DNA of 5,628 bases from Thermoplasmatales archaeon (GTDB lineage: Archaea; Thermoplasmatota; E2; UBA202; DSCA01). The notes under the pieces were generated by a model. It was not told the DNA's origin and made no database searches. It was given only the letters and a program-made list of their open reading frames with translations. The stretch spans positions 1 through 5,628 of the forward strand of contig DSCA01000112.1 of assembly GCA_011049295.1 (NCBI GenBank), given 5' to 3'. The position numbers were made by a program, and so were the translations under genes. Shown piece after piece: positions 1 through 5,144 of this stretch; positions within the stretch are counted from its first letter, which is position 1; every line of letters begins with the position of its first letter.

Positions 1-1113
1 CTCACCTACTGGTCGATTGCCGATGACCTGGACAGCCTGGAGCAGCGCAACCAGGCGTTGCAGCAGCAACTGGACGGATTACAGTTTCCCGGCCACAACA
101 TAACCTATTTTCTGGGCAATACCTCCCTGGCGGCGCTGTACGAGCAGGTCCGTCCCTCCATCGTGGTGATCCACGGCTATACGGTCCAGCAGAGCATCTT
201 CGGCCAGCAGTACGGAGAGACCCAGGGCTCGGGGTTCATCTACAACCAGAGCGGAGAGCACGTGGTGGTCACCAACTATCACGTGGTGCGCAACGCGGTC
301 AACATCACGGTGACCCTGTGCAATGGCAGGGCCTTTGCCGCCGAGGTGCTGGGCTCCGACCCCTATGCCGACCTGGCGGTGCTGGAGGTGAACGCGGAGC
401 GGGCAAAGCTGCCCCCGCTGGCCATGACATCTTCTGCTACTCTCCGGGTGGGCGACCCGGTGGTGGCCATCGGAACCCCCTTCGGTCTGGCCGGGACCAT
501 GACCACGGGCATCGTCAGCCACCTGGGCCGCACCATCAGGGAGTCCACAGCGGGAGAATTTTCCATTGCCAACATCATCCAGATCAGCACCCCCATCAAC
601 CCGGGGAATTCGGGGGGACCGCTGCTTAACTATCAGGGAGAGGTAGTGGGGATTACCACGGCCATCGTTTCGGAATCACAGGGCCTGGGCTTTGCCATCC
701 CCTCGGCCACGGTGCTCCGGGAGCTGCCCTCGCTGGTGAGCACCGGCTCCTACACGCGGCATTCCTGGCTGGGGGTCACCGGCTACGACATGGACTACCA
801 CCTGGCACGGGTCATGGGTGTGAACGTCACCTATGGCTGGCTGCTGGCGGGCATCCAGGACGGTGGTCCGGCCGATAAAGCGGGCCTGCAGGGCGGCGAC
901 CATCAGGTTTCCATTGGAGGAACGAGGTACGTGGTGGGAGGCGACGTGGTGGTGGCCATCGACAACCGGTCCGTCCTCAACGGTGACGACCTCATGAGCT
1001 ATCTCGCCGCCCATACCCTGCCCGGCCAGACCATCCAGGTCACGGTGGTTCGCCACAATGAAACCGTAACCCTGCCGGTGACGCTGGGGACCCGCCCCCC
1101 GCCGCCGGGCTAA
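1..1113 (+). CDS. HtrA/DegP-like trypsin-fold serine protease with C-terminal PDZ domain (5' end outside window)
   Basis: The reading frame is open from the first base, so this is the C-terminal 370 residues of a longer protein; the TTG at 58 is probably only an internal codon. Residues (counted from the window edge) about 8-28 are Glu/Gln/Leu-rich and look like a short coiled coil, as often follows a membrane anchor in HtrA proteins; the anchor would lie upstream and is not seen. The protease domain spans about 45-245. The triad is intact: His94 in TNYHVV (280-282), Asp124 in YADLAVL (370-372) and Ser204 in NPGNSGGP (610-612), spaced as in DegP. FAIPS near 232-236 is the conserved family strand. 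A PDZ domain follows (about 257-362) with GGPADKAGL and VVGGDVVVAID. HtrA proteins degrade or refold damaged proteins, usually outside the cytoplasmic membrane. The gene ends in TAA, 24 bases from the convergent PqqD-like gene. Family assignment is firm; substrate is unknown. Confidence 0.93.
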   Translation, partial: LTYWSIADDLDSLEQRNQALQQQLDGLQFPGHNITYFLGNTSLAALYEQVRPSIVVIHGYTVQQSIFGQQYGETQGSGFIYNQSGEHVVVTNYHVVRNAVNITVTLCNGRAFAAEVLGSDPYADLAVLEVNAERAKLPPLAMTSSATLRVGDPVVAIGTPFGLAGTMTTGIVSHLGRTIRESTAGEFSIANIIQISTPINPGNSGGPLLNYQGEVVGITTAIVSESQGLGFAIPSATVLRELPSLVSTGSYTRHSWLGVTGYDMDYHLARVMGVNVTYGWLLAGIQDGGPADKAGLQGGDHQVSIGGTRYVVGGDVVVAIDNRSVLNGDDLMSYLAAHTLPGQTIQVTVVRHNETVTLPVTLGTRPPPPG

Positions 1114-1120
1114 AACAGCA

Positions 1121-1132
1121 ACGGGAAACCGT
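1121..1132. terminator. Short hairpin between two convergent genes, weak terminator candidate
   Basis: Between the stop codons of the protease gene (plus) and the PqqD-like gene (minus) lies a perfect 4-bp inverted repeat, acgg-gaaa-ccgt, with a GAAA (GNRA-type) loop on the plus strand. In the minus direction it is followed by tgctgtttta, a short T-run at 1114-1117. The stem is very short and the T-run has only four bases, so this may be chance. In the plus direction a pyrimidine-rich stretch with four T (about 1156-1165) lies further on. Archaeal termination depends mainly on U-tracts rather than hairpins. Confidence 0.25.
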
Positions 1133-1137
1133 GGGTA

Positions 1138-1542
1138 TCAGACTCCTCCAGGTCCTTGTTTTCCTCCCCCGGGCTCTCCGGGGGTTGGTTCCGGCAGACG
1201 CAGGGAAATCAGCCCCCGGCTGTGCAGCATACGGAGAAAAAAATAGGAGCGGTGCCGCAGACCCTCTTTTTCGAATCGCTCCCTGGTTTCCTGCCTCAGG
1301 TCGTCCAGGATGCATCCCACGCTAGTGGCCCCGTCGCATCGACGCCAGATGAATGAGCCCTGCTCGTCCAGGTTGACCACGGCATAGGTGGGTTTTTTCA
1401 GCACCCGGCAGAGCCACCTGCCCAGTCCCCCCTCGAACTTCTGCATCTTGATGCGCACCAGACCCTCCTCCTCGTACCATTCGGCGGTACGGACGGGGAT
1501 CACGGAGTCAGGTATGTCCAGGGTGAAGGGCTTATGTTTCAA
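1138..1542 (-). CDS. PqqD-like small protein (RRE/winged-helix fold), partner of the OPT transporter gene
   Basis: 134 residues. The core (about residues 52-117) matches the PqqD family pattern: a YAVVNLDEQGSFIWRRCDG strand-turn-helix block (53-71), a helix ILDDLRQETRERF (78-90), and a final helix plus strand FFLRMLHSRGLISL (101-114). PqqD proteins have a winged-helix-like fold; in PQQ and other RiPP pathways they bind precursor peptides, but many stand-alone homologues have no known peptide. An N-terminal extension of about 50 residues and a Pro/Gly-rich tail (118-134) flank the core. No radical SAM enzyme or precursor peptide is visible nearby. The TTG start at 1542 overlaps the end of the upstream transporter gene by 11 bases, suggesting translational coupling and common regulation. 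The start is uncertain: there is no clear Shine-Dalgarno site, and GTG at 1503 (residue 14) is an alternative. Function in peptide binding is an inference. Confidence 0.8.
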   Translation of the reverse strand: MKHKPFTLDIPDSVIPVRTAEWYEEEGLVRIKMQKFEGGLGRWLCRVLKKPTYAVVNLDEQGSFIWRRCDGATSVGCILDDLRQETRERFEKEGLRHRSYFFLRMLHSRGLISLRLPEPTPGEPGGGKQGPGGV

Positions 1543-3520
1543 CGTGCTCGGCCCGGGCCTTGTTGAACGTCCGGATGACGATGTAGCCCATGAGGAAGGC
1601 GATGTAGCCCCATACCAGCATGCCCGGCCAGGCCGGTGCCTTGCCCAGCAGCGCGATATCTATGTGGCCGATGATCAGGAAGGCAGAAATGACACCCACC
1701 AGGGCCTCTCCGGCAATCAGCCCCGCCGTAAACAGCAGCCCGGTGCGGTTGGCCTTTTCCTTGGGTGACACCCCGTGCTTCTGAATGGCCATCTCCCAGT
1801 CGCTGGCCTCGTCCTCCTGGCCGCTGTTGGGCGACCGCTTGTTGATGTAGCGGTCCACCAGTGCCCGCACGATGCCCCCGGCAAAGATGGGAATGCTCAG
1901 GGTAAGCGGCAGATAGGTGCCAATGGCCACCGGCAGTACCGGAATGTCCATCATAATCAGCACCAGGGCCAGGAAGGCGCCGGCAATCACGTAGGGCCAC
2001 ACCATCTCCCCCCCGATGACCCCCTTCACGATGCCTCCCATCAGGAAGGCCTGGGGAGCAGGCAGGTTCTTGGTGCCGATGCCGTAGGCGCTGTCCAGCG
2101 CTTTCACCACGATGCCCAGCACGGGTGCGGCGGCCAGTATGCCAAAGATTTCGGCCAGCTGCTGCTTGTAGGGGGTGGAACCTATCATCTGACCGGCGGC
2201 CAGGGACTGCAGCACATCGCCGGATATGGCCCCTGCACAGCACACCACGGCGGCCATGAGGATGACGATGGTCATCCCCTCCAGGCCGGTGGCTCCGAAG
2301 GCCAGCATGATGATGCTGACGAACAGGAGAACGGCCACCGTGACCCCGGAAATGGGGTTGTTGGAGGAGCCCAGCAGCCCCGCCATGTATCCGGCGATGG
2401 CACTGGCCAGAAAGGCGGCAATCACCAGCAGCACGGACATGAAGGCGGAGATGGCATATTGCTCGGACACCCAGGCATAGATGATGAAGGTGGGAATCAC
2501 CAGGAAGCCGATGGTCAGGAAAACCTTCTTGAAGTCCAGGTCGGCCTCGGTGCGCTTCTTCTCTTTCACCTCGCCGCCCCGCAGCCCGATGACCGCCTCC
2601 TTGATACCGCCCATCAGGTTGTTGCGCAGGCCCCAGATGGTGTACAGGCCTCCCACCACCATGGCCCCCACGCCGATGTAGCGGACATAGTCCTCCCATA
2701 TCTTGTAGAAGCCGTCAATGGGAGTGGCCGCGTCTCCGGGCATGCCCGTGGACAGAAGAATCAGGGGAGTCAAGATGATCCAGCCCAGGATGCCACCGGC
2801 AAACACGAAGGAGGCAATACGGGGCCCCACGATGTAGCCCACGCCCAGCAGGGCGGGGGAGGCGGCCGCGCCGCCGTAGAAGTATCCGCCGCGGTCCTGA
2901 CCCAGGATGTAGTATTTCCCGGCGTCAATCACGTCCTCCACGCTGCCCCTGAATATGTTGAGTGAAACCTGTGAAAATTTGACCAGTCCCGCCAGCAGAG
3001 CACCCACCACCATCCAGATGCTGCCGCCGGTCCCCTCGCCCTCCTCCCTGTCCCCCACCGCCGTGGTCATCACCGCTGCCACCGCGATGCCCTCCGGGAA
3101 GGGCAAATCGGTTTTGATGATCAGGGCCCGCCGCAGGGGTACCATCCACAGCACGCCCAAAATTCCGCCGATGAGGGCGATGACCGTAGTTTCCAGATAG
3201 TGAATGCTGTCCCAGGCCCCGATGACCACCAGGGCGGGGATGGTGAAAATGATGCCGGCAGCCAGGGCCTCTCCGGCGGCTGCCCCCTGCATGCCAATCA
3301 CGTTTTCCAGAATGTTGCCCTTCAGCGGCTTGAGCAGGGCCAGGGCCATGATGGCACCGGGGATGGCAGCACTGACTGTCATGCCGGCATACAGACCCAG
3401 GTAGGCGTTGGCCGAGCCCATGATGATGGCCAGAATCATGCCCACGAGAACGGCCTTCAGCGTCAGTTCCGGAAGAGTCTGGTCAGCGGGGATGAATGAC
3501 TTAAAATCTTCACGTGACAT
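1532..3520 (-). CDS. OPT-family (oligopeptide transporter superfamily) membrane transporter
   Basis: 662 residues, highly hydrophobic, with many membrane-spanning segments; this is the usual length for prokaryotic OPT members. Visible family signatures are GSANAYLGLYAGMTVSA (35-51) in the first helix, DLPFPEGIA (138-146), GSSNNPISG (384-392), GDVLQSLAAGQMIGSTPYKQ (434-453) and IGTYLPLTLSIPIFAGG (533-549). A hydrophilic loop with many charges lies at about 310-331 and another at about 556-592. OPT proteins are secondary transporters; eukaryotic members take up oligopeptides or metal chelates such as metal-nicotianamine, whereas substrates of the archaeal and bacterial branch are mostly unknown. 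The ATG at 3520 is chosen because the MSREDFKSFIPADQTLPELT lead precedes the first conserved helix directly, and because a TATA element and a purine-rich GGGGA site lie just upstream. It is followed, with 11 bases overlap, by a PqqD-like gene. Family is certain; substrate is not. Confidence 0.95.
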   Translation of the reverse strand: MSREDFKSFIPADQTLPELTLKAVLVGMILAIIMGSANAYLGLYAGMTVSAAIPGAIMALALLKPLKGNILENVIGMQGAAAGEALAAGIIFTIPALVVIGAWDSIHYLETTVIALIGGILGVLWMVPLRRALIIKTDLPFPEGIAVAAVMTTAVGDREEGEGTGGSIWMVVGALLAGLVKFSQVSLNIFRGSVEDVIDAGKYYILGQDRGGYFYGGAAASPALLGVGYIVGPRIASFVFAGGILGWIILTPLILLSTGMPGDAATPIDGFYKIWEDYVRYIGVGAMVVGGLYTIWGLRNNLMGGIKEAVIGLRGGEVKEKKRTEADLDFKKVFLTIGFLVIPTFIIYAWVSEQYAISAFMSVLLVIAAFLASAIAGYMAGLLGSSNNPISGVTVAVLLFVSIIMLAFGATGLEGMTIVILMAAVVCCAGAISGDVLQSLAAGQMIGSTPYKQQLAEIFGILAAAPVLGIVVKALDSAYGIGTKNLPAPQAFLMGGIVKGVIGGEMVWPYVIAGAFLALVLIMMDIPVLPVAIGTYLPLTLSIPIFAGGIVRALVDRYINKRSPNSGQEDEASDWEMAIQKHGVSPKEKANRTGLLFTAGLIAGEALVGVISAFLIIGHIDIALLGKAPAWPGMLVWGYIAFLMGYIVIRTFNKARAEHVET

Positions 3521-3527
3521 GCTATCT

Positions 3528-3534
3528 TTCCCCT
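3528..3534 (-). promoter_or_regulatory. Possible Shine-Dalgarno site of the OPT transporter gene
   Basis: On the minus strand the sequence aggggaa ends 7 bases before the ATG at 3520, a suitable spacing for ribosome binding. It supports this ATG as the start if the mRNA is made from further upstream, for example by read-through from gcvH. If transcription starts from the nearby TATA element, at about 3525, this site would not be in the mRNA, so its use depends on which transcript is made. Confidence 0.4.
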
Positions 3535-3547
3535 AATCTGTTTTTCT

Positions 3548-3555
3548 TTTATAAA
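3548..3555 (-). promoter_or_regulatory. Archaeal TATA box of the OPT transporter gene
   Basis: Minus-strand TTTATAAA, near the archaeal TATA consensus, sits in the 62-base gap between gcvH and the transporter gene. Its centre is about 31 bases upstream of the ATG at 3520, so transcription would be expected to start around 3525, giving a leader of only a few bases. It is an AT-rich island in GC-rich DNA, which makes a chance match less likely. It suggests that the transporter and PqqD-like genes can be transcribed apart from gcvH. Confidence 0.6.
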
Positions 3556-3582
3556 CCCATCGTTCAGTTCGCTCAGGCCCGC

Positions 3583-3963
3583 TCAGCCCAGCTTGGCCCG
3601 ATAATCGGAGGGGGAGAGCAGCGCTGCCGTCTCGCTTTCGTCGCTCATCTTGATTTCCACCAGCCAGCCCTCGTCGTAGGGGGAGCCGTTGACAAGCTCC
3701 GGCTCCTCATCCAGCCGCCGGTTGACCTCGACGACCTCCCCGCTGACCGGGGCATAAATCTCGGATACCGACTTCACCGATTCGATGGTGGCCATTTCGT
3801 CGCCCCGGGAGAAGGTGTCACCCACGGAGGGCAGCTCCACGTACACCACGTCGGTGAGATGCTCCTGTGCATAGTCGGTGATGCCGATGCGGGCCACTCC
3901 GTTCTTTTTGCGGACCCACTCGTCGCTTTCCGTATACAGCAGGTTGTCCCTAATCTCGGTCAT
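3583..3963 (-). CDS. gcvH: Glycine cleavage system H protein (lipoyl carrier)
   Basis: 126 residues, the normal length for GcvH. The protein carries a lipoyl group that shuttles the aminomethyl intermediate between the P, T and L proteins of the glycine cleavage system. The lipoylation site is Lys64 in the motif ATIESVKSVSEIYAPVSG (58-75; codon 3772-3774). Other family marks are the N-terminal YTESDEWV (10-17), GITDYAQEHLTDVVYVELP (27-45) and PYDEGWLVEI (95-104). The ATG at 3963 fits the usual N-terminus and lies about 25 bases from a TATA-like element, giving a leaderless mRNA; another ATG four bases upstream is out of frame. No gcvP, gcvT, lipoyl dehydrogenase or lipoate-attachment gene is present in the window, so partners must be elsewhere, or it could serve as a lipoyl donor or carrier in another role. 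The gene follows the eIF2B-like gene by 24 bases. Confidence 0.95.
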   Translation of the reverse strand: MTEIRDNLLYTESDEWVRKKNGVARIGITDYAQEHLTDVVYVELPSVGDTFSRGDEMATIESVKSVSEIYAPVSGEVVEVNRRLDEEPELVNGSPYDEGWLVEIKMSDESETAALLSPSDYRAKLG

Positions 3964-3983
3964 ACATGGGGATGGCAGCAGCC

Positions 3984-3991
3984 AATATTAA
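3984..3991 (-). promoter_or_regulatory. TATA-like element of gcvH, overlapping the upstream stop codon
   Basis: Minus-strand TTAATATT, preceded by the A-rich ccaaaaccaaaca that could serve as a BRE. Its centre is about 25 bases upstream of the gcvH ATG at 3963, which predicts a leaderless transcript. The element includes the TAA stop of the eIF2B-like gene (3988-3990), so part of its AT content is explained by that codon. Confidence 0.45.
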
Positions 3992-4857
3992 TGTTTGGTT
4001 TTGGCGGTGTCCGCCTCGTCGCCCTCCACCAGCCGGTATCCGTCCCGCCTGTCCAGGTAATCCCTGATTTCTTCTATTTCTGGTGCCACCTCCCCTCCAA
4101 AAAGGGGCGCATGGCGACTCCTTCCCCGTTCGGTGACAAAGGCAGTGACGTGGGCGGCGCTGGCCGTCCCAAAATAGAGGTTTTTGATGCGCACTCCCGG
4201 GGGCGGGCTGTCCCACACCTCGCCTCCCGGCTCCTCCTTAATGAACACGAAGGGAAAGGCCTTGTGGGAGGTCGCCGCCACGTACACCGGCAGGCCGACG
4301 GCGGTTGCCCCCCTCATCACCGCCCCGGTTCCCGCCTTGTTGACCACCGCTCCGTCCACCAGGGCGTCGGCGCCCACCAGCACCAGGTCCGCCTCCGGTA
4401 TCTCCTCCAGGAGCCCGGCATCGGTGGTCAGAGTAACATGGATGCCCGCCCGGCTCAACTCACGGGCCAGCCTCCGTCCCTCTCCGTGGGGGCGTCCCTC
4501 GCCGCACAGCACCCGGCTTACCATCTCGGGGTTGCCCGCAAGTATCTCTTTCACCGTGGAGCTGCGGCTGTAGGTGAGGACCACTGCCTCCTCCGTAAGC
4601 ACCTGGCGCCCCTGCCGTATGACCCGGGCGTCCGCCTCCGGCAGAGACTGAAAGGCAGCCTCTGCGTCTTCCTCCAGAAAGGCCGTGTTGGCCAGGCGCC
4701 ACAGGGAGCCCATGGAGGGATAGGTGGCCAGGATGTCCCGGCAGACGGGGTAGAGCTCGGAGGGCTCACCTGAGAGGAGCTCCATCATCTGTCGCATGAT
4801 TTCTGACGCCCCGCTGGTCCGGTCCTGTCCCATGAGAGGGTAATGGCGGCGGGGCAT
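3988..4857 (-). CDS. eIF2B alpha/beta/delta-family protein (IF-2B-like), probably non-isomerase
   Basis: 289 residues from the ATG at 4857. The family includes eIF2B regulatory subunits, methylthioribose-1-phosphate isomerase and ribose-1,5-bisphosphate isomerase. Family marks, counted from this ATG, are an alpha-helical N-terminal part (about 17-85), VVLTYSRSSTVKEIL (92-106), EGRPHGEGRRLAREL (120-134), and the core block ADLVLVGADALVDG...VNKAGTG (156-178) followed by GLPVYVAATSHKA (188-200). The catalytic Cys of the isomerases, normally in a THC-like motif, falls in the LTYSRSS stretch where no Cys is present, so this resembles the beta/delta-type regulatory branch more than an enzyme. The Asp of VGAD is kept. 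A GTG at 4875 would add six residues, but it lies only about 10 bases from the TATA element, so the ATG at 4857, about 28 bases from it, is preferred. Cellular role is unknown; a sugar- or nucleotide-phosphate ligand is plausible. Confidence 0.85.
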   Translation of the reverse strand: MPRRHYPLMGQDRTSGASEIMRQMMELLSGEPSELYPVCRDILATYPSMGSLWRLANTAFLEEDAEAAFQSLPEADARVIRQGRQVLTEEAVVLTYSRSSTVKEILAGNPEMVSRVLCGEGRPHGEGRRLARELSRAGIHVTLTTDAGLLEEIPEADLVLVGADALVDGAVVNKAGTGAVMRGATAVGLPVYVAATSHKAFPFVFIKEEPGGEVWDSPPPGVRIKNLYFGTASAAHVTAFVTERGRSRHAPLFGGEVAPEIEEIRDYLDRRDGYRLVEGDEADTAKTKH

Positions 4858-4881
4858 AAAATGCTTGGCGCACACAGCAAA

Positions 4882-4889
4882 TTATTTAA
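4882..4889. promoter_or_regulatory. Shared TATA element of the divergent eIF2B-like and ribbon-helix-helix genes
   Basis: TTATTTAA on the plus strand reads TTAAATAA on the minus strand. Its centre is about 26 bases from the plus ATG at 4911 and about 28 bases from the minus ATG at 4857, the normal archaeal distance from TATA to transcription start on both sides. One element, or two overlapping ones, may therefore drive both genes as leaderless mRNAs. The upstream AGCAAA on the plus strand resembles a BRE; the minus-strand side (gaattcc) fits less well, so the plus direction may be stronger. Confidence 0.55.
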
Positions 4890-4895
4890 GGAATT

Positions 4896-4920
4896 CATGA
4901 TTAAGTGTCCATGATTAAGT
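4896..4920 (+). repeat. Tandem 11-base direct repeat over the start of the ribbon-helix-helix gene, candidate operator
   Basis: The sequence catgattaagt occurs at 4896-4906 and again at 4910-4920, a period of 14 bases with a 3-base spacer. A partial third match, tttaag, lies at 4885-4890 in the TATA element. The second copy contains the likely start codon (4911-4913). Ribbon-helix-helix dimers often bind tandem short repeats next to their own promoter, so this could be an autoregulatory operator placed at the transcription start. This function is inferred; the repeat itself is seen directly. Confidence 0.55.
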
Positions 4921-5141
4921 ACAGCACCATCTCGGTGCCCAAGATGCTGCACGAGGAAATCCGCCGGACCGTGGTGGAGGACCCCCGGGTGGGCTATTCC
5001 AGCGTGGCCGAGTTTTCCAAGGAGGCCATCCGCATCCGGCTGGACGAGCTCAACGCACAGATGAAGAGCGGCGAAAAGAGCCAGCGGAGCATCCAGGACC
5101 TGGTGGAGCGCATCGACGAGCTCCTGGCCAATCGCCAGTAA
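4911..5141 (+). CDS. Ribbon-helix-helix (CopG/MetJ-fold) DNA-binding regulator
   Basis: 76 residues from the ATG at 4911. The N-terminal ribbon KYSTISVP (3-10) would form the DNA-contacting strand with alternating polar residues Lys3, Ser5 and Ser8 or the neighbouring set; helix A covers about 11-23; the turn VGYSS (27-31) leads to helix B AEFSKEAIRIRLDEL (33-47). GYSS followed by AEF is typical of archaeal members of this fold. The C-terminal part (58-75, IQDLVERIDELLA) is a predicted helix with Leu/Ile spacing and may add to dimer or tetramer contacts. A GTG at 4905 could add two residues, but an in-frame stop lies directly before it and the TATA distance favours 4911. The gene is divergent from the eIF2B-like gene and may control it and itself through the direct repeat at its start. 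No toxin gene follows, so an antitoxin role is not supported. Confidence 0.85.
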   Translation: MIKYSTISVPKMLHEEIRRTVVEDPRVGYSSVAEFSKEAIRIRLDELNAQMKSGEKSQRSIQDLVERIDELLANRQ

Positions 5142-5144
5142 CCC

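Noticed and set aside
79..522. A minus-strand open frame of 147 codons opposite the protease gene.
   Set aside because: It is antisense to the catalytic domain and its composition is His/Gly/Val-rich without any known fold.
1138..1542. A RiPP or PQQ biosynthesis cluster suggested by the PqqD-like gene.
   Set aside because: No radical SAM protein, precursor peptide, or other PQQ gene is visible within the window, so only the PqqD-like fold is supported.
1539..2699. A 386-codon minus-strand open frame overlapping the transporter gene in another frame.
   Set aside because: The product is Gly/His/Arg-rich without hydrophobic segments or motifs, a frame-shifted shadow of the transporter.
1775..2965. 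A 396-codon open frame on the plus strand, opposite the transporter gene.
   Set aside because: The translation is Gly/His/Gln-rich with no recognisable domain, and it is fully antisense to an OPT gene with strong family motifs. It is an open frame caused by GC-rich codon bias.
3514..4773. A 419-codon open frame on the plus strand, opposite gcvH and the eIF2B-like gene.
   Set aside because: It spans two well-supported minus-strand genes and their intergenic gap, has no recognisable domain, and its composition reflects the complement of those genes.
4897..4914. A five-codon upstream mini-reading frame (ATG at 4897, stop at 4912-4914) overlapping the regulator start.
   Set aside because: It comes from the first copy of the direct repeat, and the predicted transcript start at about 4911 would leave it outside the mRNA.
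4905..5141. A possible toxin-antitoxin pair with the ribbon-helix-helix protein as antitoxin.
   Set aside because: No small partner gene lies next to it on the same strand; the next gene is a convergent dehydrogenase and the other neighbour is a divergent eIF2B-like gene.
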